Translations under genes and position numbers: made by a program
Assembly: GCA_014379345.1 (NCBI GenBank)
Contig: JACMLY010000079.1
Coordinates: forward strand, 26,353-90,352
Direction: 5' to 3'
DNA from: Chitinophagaceae bacterium
GTDB taxonomy: Bacteria; Bacteroidota; Bacteroidia; Chitinophagales; Chitinophagaceae
DNA: 64,000 nt
Notes under the pieces: model-generated
Told to the model about the DNA's origin: nothing
The model's database searches: none
The model's input: only the letters and a program-made list of their open reading frames with translations
In this document: one piece after another, positions 38,691-48,155 of the stretch
Position numbering within the stretch: position 1 is the stretch's first letter
Layout: the number at the start of each line of letters is the position of its first letter

Positions 38691-39467
38691 ATGTTAAAAG
38701 AAACACTTATCAATGCTACGGAAGCGGGCGCCCGTGTTTTGCAGCATTATTTCGCGAGTAAAAATTTGCAGATCAGCAATAAAGAAGGGATCAATAATCT
38801 TGTAACGGAGGCCGATCATGCGTCCGAAAAGGCCATAATGGACACCATTCATCAACAATTCCCCGATCATTTTATCTTAAGCGAGGAAGCGGGCGAAATT
38901 GCAACCGCTTCTGATTATAAATGGATCATTGATCCGATTGATGGAACCGTAAACTATGCACATGGCATTCCCATTTGTTGTGTTTCTATAGGCATTGAGC
39001 ACCAGGGAGCAATGGTGATGGGAACTGTTTATAACCCATTTTTAAAAGAGTTTTATTTTGCTGAAAAAGGTGTGGGATCGACCCTGAACGGTGAGCCGAT
39101 CAGCGTAAGCAGCGAGACCGAAGTAAGCAAAGCCTGCCTGGTAACAGGCTTCCCTTATACTTATCTGGATATGCCGAACGGCCCATTGGAGGTATTTTCA
39201 AGGTTTATCCGGAAAGGCGTTCCTGTTCGTCGCCTCGGTTCCGCGGCTATGGATCTTTGTTGGGTTGCTGCCGGCCGTTTTGATGGATTTTATGAACATA
39301 AACTACAGGCCTGGGATAGTGCTGCAGGATTTTTGATTGTGGAAGAAGCCGGCGGGAAGGTGACGGACTTTTCAGGAAAACACTATTCACCCTACCAACC
39401 GAGCATCCTGGCGACAAATGGAAAAATTCATGATGAGATGTTGTTGGCGATCAATCAAAATAAGTAA
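38691..39467 (+). CDS. Inositol monophosphatase family protein
   Basis: LSEEAGE, WIIDPIDGTVNYAHG, WDSAAGFLIVEEAGG. Confidence 0.93.
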   Translation: MLKETLINATEAGARVLQHYFASKNLQISNKEGINNLVTEADHASEKAIMDTIHQQFPDHFILSEEAGEIATASDYKWIIDPIDGTVNYAHGIPICCVSIGIEHQGAMVMGTVYNPFLKEFYFAEKGVGSTLNGEPISVSSETEVSKACLVTGFPYTYLDMPNGPLEVFSRFIRKGVPVRRLGSAAMDLCWVAAGRFDGFYEHKLQAWDSAAGFLIVEEAGGKVTDFSGKHYSPYQPSILATNGKIHDEMLLAINQNK

Positions 39468-39625
39468 GATTTTAGAAGTACGAAGTACGAATTTAGAGGG
39501 CTGGAAATTAGCGTGTGGCGCACGAGAATTAGATCGCAAGCGACGGTTAGACTAACAAATAATTAAGCTTCTTACGTCCGACACCGCGCATCACACATTA
39601 TGTAATTTTATTTTAAATCTGGTTC

Positions 39626-40030
39626 ATGAAAGGGATTTATAGTCTCTATGTGCTATCAGTTCTTACTTGTATTTATAGCTGCAATCAATTCGTTTATTTG
39701 CCAAAATCCGCGAAACAAAAATATTTCGCGCGGCCTAAGGTGCAGTTTATGATGGCGGTTGTTAACTTTCGTGAGTTACGTGGAAACTGGCCTCCGTCTT
39801 TAAATGAACTTGGGCTTTACTCGATCGAGAACAGAAAGATCATCAAAGATTTTCAATATCAAACCGCCGACTTCGTCATTAAGAACAACGATAAGCTTTA
39901 TGTGTATTTTGATAATTATAAAAAGGAGCTTTATCTTGATGATCCCGATAGAACTGATCTGAACCGGTTTCACGGAAGAATCATTTTTTATAAATCTAAG
40001 GATACGTTTGTGTGGAAAGTCAAAATGTGA
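39626..40030 (+). CDS. Hypothetical lipoprotein
   Basis: Short ORF with signal and LTCIYSC lipobox-like motif. Confidence 0.5.
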   Translation: MKGIYSLYVLSVLTCIYSCNQFVYLPKSAKQKYFARPKVQFMMAVVNFRELRGNWPPSLNELGLYSIENRKIIKDFQYQTADFVIKNNDKLYVYFDNYKKELYLDDPDRTDLNRFHGRIIFYKSKDTFVWKVKM

Positions 40031-40585
40031 AGTTAGAAGTGTGATGTTAGAAGTACAACGCAGTAAGAAATACGTATTGATATGAGAAAAATAATCAGGT
40101 AAAGGAGAAATTGACAAAGTTGATGGAGGAAAAGTTGAATAAATTTCATCAAAAATTTATTTATGTCAGACAATAATCTAAAAAACCGAACTTTTAAATT
40201 TGCCGTGGCTGTAGGAAAACTGGTTATAGCTTTGCCTTACACCGGGATCAATCGTGTATATTTTAATCAACTCGTAAAAAGTTCCTCTTCAGTTGGAGCA
40301 AATTACCGGGCTTCACAACGTGCAAAATCTACCAATGATTTTATTAATAAATTAAAAATTGTTGAGGAAGAAGCAGATGAGAGTATATATTTTCTGGAGC
40401 TGTTATTGGAGTTTAACCCTGATTATTCAAATAATATCAATTCATTAATTCGTGAGGGAACAGAAATATTAAAAATTATAGTTGCCTCTATTAACACGTC
40501 CAAAACAAAGACAAAAACCTAAAAACAAGGTATATGTTTTAAATATTAATTGTTCGTACTTCGTACTTCCCATTTCTAACTTATC
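40029..40585 (+). other. Candidate IVS-like unit: inverted repeats bracketing a four-helix-bundle ORF
   Basis: Left aagttagaagtgtgatgttagaagtacaac (from 40030); right arm 40551-40583 reads aagttagaaatgggaagtacgaagtacgaac as reverse complement; about 25/31 matches. Confidence 0.55.
40163..40522 (+). CDS. Four-helix-bundle protein (23S rRNA intervening-sequence/S23 family)
   Basis: NRTFKFAVAVGKLVIALPYTGINRVYFNQLVKSSSSVGANYRASQRAKSTNDFINKLKIVEEEADESIYFLELL. Confidence 0.92.
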   Translation: MSDNNLKNRTFKFAVAVGKLVIALPYTGINRVYFNQLVKSSSSVGANYRASQRAKSTNDFINKLKIVEEEADESIYFLELLLEFNPDYSNNINSLIREGTEILKIIVASINTSKTKTKT

Positions 40586-40587
40586 AT

Positions 40588-41616
40588 ATGGACCATCGTA
40601 CAGAAATTGCTGATCTTGGTGAATTTGGGCTGATTGAACACCTGACCCAGAATATAGAATTGCAGAATGCTTCTTCCGTGTTGGGCGTGGGCGACGATGC
40701 GGCGGTTATTGATCATTTTGGCAAGCAGACGGTTGTTACCACTGATCTGTTACTGGAAGGCGTTCATTTTGACCTGGCGTATACGCCTCTCAGACATCTT
40801 GGCTATAAGTCGGTGATCGTCAATCTTAGTGATGTGTATGCCATGAACGCAACCCCTACCCAGATCACCGTGAGCATAGGTATCAGTAACCGGTTCAGCC
40901 TGGAGGCAATCGATGAATTTTATGAAGGTGTTTACGCAGCCTGTGATAAATACGGGGTAGACCTGGTAGGTGGAGATACCTGCTCATCCCAAAAAGGATT
41001 TATCATTTCTGTAACTGCCATCGGCGAAGTTGCTACTGATAAATTTGTCAAGCGCAGCACGGCACAGATCGGGGACCTGCTGTGTTGTTCGGGCGACCTG
41101 GGAGCGGCTTATGTCGGACTACTTTTCCTCGAACGGGAAAAGCAGATTTACCTGGAGAGTCCGCAGGTTCAACCCGACCTGGAAGGCGAACAATACGTGA
41201 TCGGCCGGTTACTGAAACCGGAGGCCCAAAAAAATACGATTGATTTCTTTGAAGCAAGTAAGCTGATCCCCACCGCAATGATGGATGTCAGCGATGGATT
41301 AAGCTCAGAAATATTGCATATTTGTAAACAGAGCGGGGTGGGGTGTACGGTTTATGAAGAAAAATTGCCCATTCATGAAGAAATGAAAAGAGCGGCCTTT
41401 AAATTTGAAATAGATCCTACTGCCTGCGCGTTAAGTGGGGGTGAAGATTATGAATTGCTGTTTACTATTGCCCAAAATGATTATGACAAATTGGTTTTAA
41501 ATGAGCAGATCAGCGTGATCGGCCATATTACCGATCCGGTGGAAGGCAGGCATATCGTTACGAAAGGCGGCAATAAACATGCTATTACGGCGCAGGGATG
41601 GAATGCTTTCAAATAA
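40588..41616 (+). CDS. thiL: Thiamine-phosphate kinase
   Basis: GVGDDAAVI, TTDLLLEGVHF, GGDTCSS, MDVSDGLSSEI. Confidence 0.93.
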   Translation: MDHRTEIADLGEFGLIEHLTQNIELQNASSVLGVGDDAAVIDHFGKQTVVTTDLLLEGVHFDLAYTPLRHLGYKSVIVNLSDVYAMNATPTQITVSIGISNRFSLEAIDEFYEGVYAACDKYGVDLVGGDTCSSQKGFIISVTAIGEVATDKFVKRSTAQIGDLLCCSGDLGAAYVGLLFLEREKQIYLESPQVQPDLEGEQYVIGRLLKPEAQKNTIDFFEASKLIPTAMMDVSDGLSSEILHICKQSGVGCTVYEEKLPIHEEMKRAAFKFEIDPTACALSGGEDYELLFTIAQNDYDKLVLNEQISVIGHITDPVEGRHIVTKGGNKHAITAQGWNAFK

Positions 41617-41640
41617 AAGGATAACGGGATTGTTAAGTGT

Positions 41641-43173
41641 ATGAGGAAATATCTTGAGCCAGGTGGATTTCATTCTTTAGTACAGTATTGTTCATTGGTG
41701 CTGATCGCGTTCCTGTGCACGTTTTGTTCTTCTTCCCGAAAAGGGCTTCAGCCCAATCGGAGATATCCTCCGGCACAGTTACAGAAAGACTATACATTGT
41801 TCCGCAATATTCTGGAGGAATCTCATCCAAGTCTCTATTGGTTTACCTCTAAAGACAGCATGGACCATTATTTTAATTGGGGTTATAGCCAGATAAATGA
41901 CTCAATGAATGAAAGGGATTTCAGGATGATCCTGAGCTATGTAATTACAAAAATCAGGTGCGGACATACATCCATCAGGCCTTCCAAAAAATACAACAGG
42001 TATCTTGATACGGCAAAACTGAAACTTTTTCCGTTAAGCCTGAAGATCTGGGATGATACGATGGTGGTCACTTCGAATATTAACCGTAGGGATTCCATTC
42101 TAAAAAGAGGGACCATCATTACTGCTATTGAAGACCGGAGTGCCGCTCAACTGATAGATACTCTATTGAATTATGTTACCGGTGATGGCTTCGCTACCAT
42201 TGGAAAGTACCAATCCCTGAGCAATAGGGGAAACTTTGCCACCCTGTACCGGAATGTATTCGGATTGCCTGATACCTTGCAGATTCAATACCTGGATTCT
42301 TCCGGCGAACTAAGAAATACCTTCCTGAAAGCCTATGATCCAAGAGATACTGCAGGAAAACTGCGATTAAACATCCGTGAACCTGGCAAAAGAGAAATCC
42401 GTCAACGTGAATTGGTCAGTAGCCGCAATGTGCAGATAGATCCTTCCCTGGGTTCGGCGTATATGACTGTGAATACTTTTTCAAGGGGAAACCGGCTGAA
42501 GGGTTTTTTTAAAAAATCGTTCCGGAGGATCGATAAATTAAATCTTCAACATCTTGTGATCGATGTAAGGGCTAATGGAGGTGGGGATGCAGGAATTTCT
42601 ACTTTGTTAACCCAATACCTTATTGATGAGAAATTTAAGATAGCAGATTCACTGTACACTGTTAAACGGTCCTCCCGGTACAGGAGCCATATTAAATGGC
42701 AACGGGTCTATTGGCTGATGACCCGATTTGTGACCCGCAAACATTCCGATGGAAATTATCATTTCGGATATTTTGAGCGACATTATTTTAAGCCAAGGAA
42801 GAAGCACCATTTTAATGGAAATATTTACCTGCTGACCGGCGGAAATTCTTTTTCCGCTACTACCCTCGTTTTGAAAGCACTGCAGGGACAATCCAACGTT
42901 AAAATAATAGGCGAAGAAACAGGAGGCGGTGCTTATGGAAATACTGCCTGGATGATACCCGATGTGGTGTTACCTGAAACCGGTGTTCGCTTCCGGTTAC
43001 CCAAATTCAGGCTCGTTATGGATAAGGACCTTGTAAAAAATGGAAGAGGTGTGATGCCCGATATTTATGTAAGAGCCACCCCTGAATTGATCCTGAGAGG
43101 TATAGATCCGAAGATCGAAGTCGTTAAAGACATCATTAAAAAAGCACAGCCAACCACTACTCAACGGCAATAA
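41641..43173 (+). CDS. S41 family peptidase
   Basis: GGNSFSATTLVLKALQ...GEETGGGAYGNTA. Confidence 0.88.
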   Translation: MRKYLEPGGFHSLVQYCSLVLIAFLCTFCSSSRKGLQPNRRYPPAQLQKDYTLFRNILEESHPSLYWFTSKDSMDHYFNWGYSQINDSMNERDFRMILSYVITKIRCGHTSIRPSKKYNRYLDTAKLKLFPLSLKIWDDTMVVTSNINRRDSILKRGTIITAIEDRSAAQLIDTLLNYVTGDGFATIGKYQSLSNRGNFATLYRNVFGLPDTLQIQYLDSSGELRNTFLKAYDPRDTAGKLRLNIREPGKREIRQRELVSSRNVQIDPSLGSAYMTVNTFSRGNRLKGFFKKSFRRIDKLNLQHLVIDVRANGGGDAGISTLLTQYLIDEKFKIADSLYTVKRSSRYRSHIKWQRVYWLMTRFVTRKHSDGNYHFGYFERHYFKPRKKHHFNGNIYLLTGGNSFSATTLVLKALQGQSNVKIIGEETGGGAYGNTAWMIPDVVLPETGVRFRLPKFRLVMDKDLVKNGRGVMPDIYVRATPELILRGIDPKIEVVKDIIKKAQPTTTQRQ

Positions 43174-43232
43174 GAATCAATTTGACTTTCCTATGTGCCT
43201 TATCTATGTTTCTATGATCTTATTTTCAATGA

Positions 43233-43287
43233 GATGACATCCTTGCTTACGATGTTACAGTTATCACGAATGTTCAAGGATGTCATC
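43233..43287. terminator. Hairpin between convergent genes (13-bp perfect stem)
   Basis: gatgacatccttg (43233-43245) / caaggatgtcatc (43275-43287). Confidence 0.5.
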
Positions 43288-43311
43288 CTGGTCATGCATT
43301 AGGAGGGGAAT

Positions 43312-44415
43312 TTAGTTTTCAATCACTTTTTTTACATTCAGGTCGTCATCAAATACTATAAACGAAGATTGATATCCTTTTTCAATTTTTCCCAGCTTGT
43401 ATGTTTCGCCTAATAATTTGGCGGGGTAAGTAGAAGCCATTCGCAAGGCTTCATCAAGAGGTATCCCTGCAAATCGGATCGCATTTTTTACGCACTGTAC
43501 CATTGTTAACGAAGATCCTGATAGAGTACCATCCGGTAAAGTATAACGGTCTCCTTTGAAAATATGTTTATACTCTCCCTCAGTGATCTGTGCAACAGCA
43601 TCGGTAATGAAAAATAATCTTTCTTTCATCACCTGTTTGCTAATGCGCACGGCCACATAATCAACATGAACCCCATCACAAACCAAACTGCTCATCACCC
43701 CAGGGTGATCGAAAATGGCACCAACCATGCCCGGTTCGCGATGTTGGAGGGGGGACATGGCATTGAACAAATGTGTAGCAACCGGAATACCTTTTCTGAA
43801 TCCATTGCTTGCCTGCTGGTAACTTGCATTGGTATGCCCTGCAGAAACGATGATATCCTGACCAAGCAGGAAATCTATAATTTCTTCATCACATATTTCA
43901 GGAGCAATAGTGATCATTTTTACCACCCCCGTTTTTCTATTGAGCAATTGTTGAACTTCTTCAAGGGCTGGCTTTTTAATATAACGTTCAACATGCGCTC
44001 CTTTTTTTGCAGGATTAAGATAAGGACCCTCGAGATGAAGACCCAGTACTCCTTTTCCTCCCTGGTCCCAATACTCCTGAACGGCATCGATCCCCTTGAA
44101 AAAATTTTCTATAGAATTGGTGGCCATCGTGATCATAAAATGAGTACAACCACCCGCAAGGCAATATTCGTAAGTAGACTGTAATGCACCGGTACTCAAT
44201 TCATGCGAAAACATTTTTCCATTCCCCCCATATATCTGGAGATCGATGAATGAAGGAGCCAGATTTAATCCTTCCAGGTCATGAATAGAATAGCCCGATG
44301 GGATTTCGGAGCGGGATACAATGTTTTCAATGGTGCCGTTGTTTGTGAGGACTGCCTTATCTGTTTCGATATCCTTCCCGGTAAAAATCCTTGCATTTAT
44401 AATTGCCTTCAGCAT
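43312..44415 (-). CDS. nagA: N-acetylglucosamine-6-phosphate deacetylase
   Basis: GLHLEGPYLNPAKKGAH, SAGHTNA, ATHLFNAMSPLQHREPG. Confidence 0.92.
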   Translation of the reverse strand: MLKAIINARIFTGKDIETDKAVLTNNGTIENIVSRSEIPSGYSIHDLEGLNLAPSFIDLQIYGGNGKMFSHELSTGALQSTYEYCLAGGCTHFMITMATNSIENFFKGIDAVQEYWDQGGKGVLGLHLEGPYLNPAKKGAHVERYIKKPALEEVQQLLNRKTGVVKMITIAPEICDEEIIDFLLGQDIIVSAGHTNASYQQASNGFRKGIPVATHLFNAMSPLQHREPGMVGAIFDHPGVMSSLVCDGVHVDYVAVRISKQVMKERLFFITDAVAQITEGEYKHIFKGDRYTLPDGTLSGSSLTMVQCVKNAIRFAGIPLDEALRMASTYPAKLLGETYKLGKIEKGYQSSFIVFDDDLNVKKVIEN

Positions 44416-44463
44416 ATGTGTAGATTGGTTAGATTATGATTTATAGACTCAAATCAGCATCAA

Positions 44464-45294
44464 CTAACTCTTATTAGCGTCTAAAAAAAATCGATCCGCA
44501 TCCTTTAGAAAAGGAAGCCTGCTCCTTATTTCATCCAAATGTTGTTTCTGCAAAATGATCGTAAAAATATCTTCATCATGCGCTTTCGTATACATTGTCT
44601 CACCCATCGCATCCACAATCATGCTTTCCCCGCTATAGTAGATCTCATTTCCATCCTTTCCGGTGCGGTTAACTCCTACAACGTACGATTGGTTCTCAAT
44701 AGCCCTTGCCTGTAGCAGGGTTTTCCATGCATGCACACGCCGTTCGGGCCAGTTGGCTACATAGATCAATGCATCATACTCGGGTTCTGCATCACCGATT
44801 CCGTCTTCCGCTGGCAGATGCGCATATACAGCCTGCCGGCTCCATACAGGAAAACGAAGGTCATAGCAAACCTGTAAATTTATTTTCCATCCTTTTACCG
44901 AAACGATCAATCTTTTATGACCTGCAGCATAGTGCTTATGTTCCCCGGCGTAGGCAAACCGGTGACGTTTGTCGTAGTAACCGCATTCCCCATTCGGTTG
45001 CATCCAGATAAGACGGTTAAAATAATTTCCCTCATTCTCAATGATCACACTTCCGGTCAGGATTATTTTTTTTGCTGCGCTTACTCTTTTCATCCATTGT
45101 ACCGTTGTTCCGTCCATTTTTTCTGCCAGCAGTTCAGGCTTCATGCTAAAGCCCGTGCTGAACATTTCAGGTAGAACAACCACTTCCATTTTATCTCTTA
45201 TGGAACTGATCTTTTCTTCAAACATTCGGAGATTTGCCGCTTTATCTTCCCAATGAAGATTTGATTGAATAACAGTAATGTTAAGTGTAGACAT
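44464..45294 (-). CDS. Carbon-nitrogen hydrolase, nitrilase superfamily (omega-amidase-like)
   Basis: VVLPEMFSTGF, LQVCYDLRFPVW; start MSTLNITV at 45294. Confidence 0.88.
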   Translation of the reverse strand: MSTLNITVIQSNLHWEDKAANLRMFEEKISSIRDKMEVVVLPEMFSTGFSMKPELLAEKMDGTTVQWMKRVSAAKKIILTGSVIIENEGNYFNRLIWMQPNGECGYYDKRHRFAYAGEHKHYAAGHKRLIVSVKGWKINLQVCYDLRFPVWSRQAVYAHLPAEDGIGDAEPEYDALIYVANWPERRVHAWKTLLQARAIENQSYVVGVNRTGKDGNEIYYSGESMIVDAMGETMYTKAHDEDIFTIILQKQHLDEIRSRLPFLKDADRFFLDANKS

Positions 45295-45421
45295 GTGTTG
45301 GATTCTGTTCACGAAATTACCGGATTGCTGCATATATTTATCGCTGATGATAAACCGGGCTGCGTCAACACCATGTCTCCCTTATCCAGTTTCATATTTA
45401 CACATTCCCAAACCACCTTTC

Positions 45422-46021
45422 ATGAAGATTTATCTTATGATCTTTTCAATTAGTTTAATCTTATCGGTCACTATGATAAGATGCAGTATAGAGAAAGACA
45501 AAAAGCAAGCTACAGAAAGAAGTAAACAGGATCAGGACACCGTAAAGCAGGGTAAAAATGAAATTTCTCTTCCACAAACAGTAACCTTGAAGGAAACGCT
45601 TATTAATTCTAAAACAATTATTGATAATAAAAAGATATCGGCGTCAATAATTTTGAATGATAGGGAAATAACCCGGTTGGCACTTAAATCCATTGATTCA
45701 GCTGCATCCGATGCGGGGTTCAAATATCATCTCATTGATACATTGTTCTCCGGGCCGCAGATAAATATTTATTTAATCGGGCGAGAATACACGGAAGAAA
45801 ATATTCTTTGGGTGGCATCCTATGATCAAAATTCAAAGCTGATTGATCGTCTGATGGTTTATTATGATAACGCCGAAGGATTCTTGTCCATCGGATCTGT
45901 TATAAAAAATAACAGAATTTCAGTTCACACGCAAAATGAATATGCAGCTACCACCAATGAAGCTGATAAAAGCGAAGCATACTATTTTAATCAAGCCAAT
46001 AAGCTAATTAAACAACAATAG
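45422..46021 (+). CDS. Hypothetical protein
   Basis: ORF with N-terminal signal-like segment; ATG 45422 preferred. Confidence 0.6.
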   Translation: MKIYLMIFSISLILSVTMIRCSIEKDKKQATERSKQDQDTVKQGKNEISLPQTVTLKETLINSKTIIDNKKISASIILNDREITRLALKSIDSAASDAGFKYHLIDTLFSGPQINIYLIGREYTEENILWVASYDQNSKLIDRLMVYYDNAEGFLSIGSVIKNNRISVHTQNEYAATTNEADKSEAYYFNQANKLIKQQ

Positions 46022-46209
46022 TTTTTCCGATACATAGTTCCATAATATTAGGAAAATAGTTAAACAAGTATCTGCCCTGTCGGGTAAGAGTTACTTTTCG
46101 TTGTCATTTTCTTCGGGAGAATGCAGGATAGATATCCGGAAATTAAAAGAATACAACGGGTAAGTATGCATAACTTCAGCTGTTGATTATTTCATTTTTA
46201 ATAAAGATT

Positions 46210-47205
46210 ATGCAAGTAGCTTTCTTCAGCACACATTCTTATGATAAAGAATATTTCGACAGGCTCAATGATGAAAAGCTTCATCAAATCACTTATTTCG
46301 AAGCTCCGCTTAACAGGGACACCGCTAATCTCACAAAGGGGTTTGATGCCATTTGTATTTTCGTAAACGATAAATTGGACAGCGAAACCATTGAAAAAAT
46401 TTTCATCAACGGGGTAAAACTGGTTGTCTTACGTTGCGCAGGATTTAATAATGTCGATTTAAACGCTGTTGCCGGAAGGAACATGAAAGTTTTAAGAGTT
46501 CCGTCATATTCTCCACAGGCGGTTGCAGAACATGCGGTAGCCCTGATATTAACCCTCAACCGAAAAACGCATAAGGCATATAACAGGATCAGGGAAAGTA
46601 ATTTTTCATTGGAAAAGCTGGTAGGATTCAATCTATCCGGTAAAACGGTGGGTGTTATTGGAACCGGCCAGATAGGGATCATGTTTTGTAATATCATGAT
46701 GGGTTTCGGATGCCGTATAGTGGCTCATGATCTATATGAATCTGATGAGTTGAAAGAAAAGGGAATTGTCTATAAGCCTTTGCCGGAACTGCTACACGAA
46801 TCGGATATTATTTCTCTTCACTGTCCGTTGACGCCGGAAACCATGCACCTGATCAGTAAGAATGCTATTGATCAGATGAAGAAAGGGGTGATGCTGATCA
46901 ATACCAGCAGGGGTGCGGTCATTAATACACCCGATGTTATTGAGGCATTGGCTGATGAAAAGATCGGTTACCTGGGGATCGATGTATATGAACAGGAAGC
47001 AAATCTTTTTTTCAGAGATCTTTCCGAAAGTATTATCAGGGATGATGTGATCACCAGGTTACTCACATTTCCCAATGTACTCATCACGGCACACCAGGGA
47101 TTTTTTACGAAAGAAGCTTTGGAGGAAATTACGATGACCACCTTGCAAAACCTGTCGGATTTTGAAAATGGAGTAAAATCTTTAAACGAGGTTGAAATAA
47201 AATAA
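46210..47205 (+). CDS. D-2-hydroxyacid dehydrogenase (D-lactate dehydrogenase-like)
   Basis: VGVIGTGQIGIMFCNIMMGFG; INTSRGAVINT; ATG 46210. Confidence 0.9.
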   Translation: MQVAFFSTHSYDKEYFDRLNDEKLHQITYFEAPLNRDTANLTKGFDAICIFVNDKLDSETIEKIFINGVKLVVLRCAGFNNVDLNAVAGRNMKVLRVPSYSPQAVAEHAVALILTLNRKTHKAYNRIRESNFSLEKLVGFNLSGKTVGVIGTGQIGIMFCNIMMGFGCRIVAHDLYESDELKEKGIVYKPLPELLHESDIISLHCPLTPETMHLISKNAIDQMKKGVMLINTSRGAVINTPDVIEALADEKIGYLGIDVYEQEANLFFRDLSESIIRDDVITRLLTFPNVLITAHQGFFTKEALEEITMTTLQNLSDFENGVKSLNEVEIK

Positions 47206-47232
47206 TACAAGTACTTTTTAGGAACATTTCTG

Positions 47233-47487
47233 CATCTCAGGGACATACTTGCCTGTCATGCCGAGCCTGCCTGCCGGTAGGCAGGGGACGAGGCATCTTA
47301 GAGATATCCACCCGCAGCAAATTTCATATAATGCTTATCGCTAAACGGGTTAAACAGCCCTAGCCTAAATTCTTGACTGGGAAATTCAATAAGATTTTGA
47401 GATGTTCTATATTTTAAGTCTCTCAGATGCCTCGTACCCTGCCTACCGGCAGGCTCGGCATGACAGGCAAGTGTGTCTCTGAGATGG
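47233..47487. repeat. Long intergenic inverted repeat (~67-bp arms) between convergent genes
   Basis: Left 47233-47303 and right 47421-47487 are reverse complements with four mismatches and one 4-nt insertion; both carry the GCCTRCCGGYAGGC palindrome; partial third copy 47482-47527. Confidence 0.9.
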
Positions 47488-47544
47488 CTGGTGCCTTGGC
47501 GTCACGGGTAAGTGTGTATCTGAGATGCCTCTCATGATCAAATT

Positions 47545-48009
47545 CTATTTTTTTTCCTGCATCGAATCAATGGCTTCTTTTGCCAGGGAAGCCTCATACC
47601 CCTTCTGTAATAAATAATTCATTGTTTTTTGTTTTTTAACGAGAGGGTTTTTTTCAAATTTCAACGTCTTCCACTTAGCGGTGGTTAATTTTCGGAGGGT
47701 TTTTATATAATCCTCCTCACCAATTTCTTTCAATCCTTTTTTGATACAATATTCACTGATCTGTTTTTGTTTGAGTTCGTATTTGATCTTTACCCTTCCC
47801 CAATGTTTCATACGGAATTTGCCACCGGCAAACAATTGCGCGAATCGCTCTTCATTCAGGTAATTTTCTTCAATGAGTTGTGAAATAAGAAGTTCCACGT
47901 CTTTCTTCCAAAGGCCGAAAGAGTAAAGTTTTTCTTTTACTTCTGCATGACAGCGCTCCTGGTAGCCGCAATAGTGTTTTATTTTCTGTAAAGCCTTCTC
48001 TTTCGTCAC
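47545..48009 (-). CDS. recX: RecX family regulatory protein
   Basis: ALQKIKHYCGYQERCHAEVKEKL; LIEENYLNEERFAQLFAGGKFRMKHWGRVKIKYEL. Confidence 0.9.
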   Translation of the reverse strand: MTKEKALQKIKHYCGYQERCHAEVKEKLYSFGLWKKDVELLISQLIEENYLNEERFAQLFAGGKFRMKHWGRVKIKYELKQKQISEYCIKKGLKEIGEEDYIKTLRKLTTAKWKTLKFEKNPLVKKQKTMNYLLQKGYEASLAKEAIDSMQEKK

Positions 48010-48081
48010 TGCGATGCTTGGAATTATATGATTGACATGATATTCTTGGCAAATAGTAACTATTCATGGAAACAAGCAAAT

Positions 48082-48146
48082 AAACCTATAAGGTATGTAT
48101 GAGTTATCTGAATTGCAGCAGTCTGTTGAAGACCTTATAGGTTTTT
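48082..48146. repeat. 65-bp palindrome-ended dispersed element, copy 2
   Basis: aaacctataaggt ... tgaagaccttataggttttt; matches 25161-25225. Confidence 0.8.
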
Positions 48147-48155
48147 GGTTAGCGG

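Noticed and set aside
43666-44184. 172-aa plus-strand ORF
   Set aside because: Antisense to nagA, which shows all family motifs.
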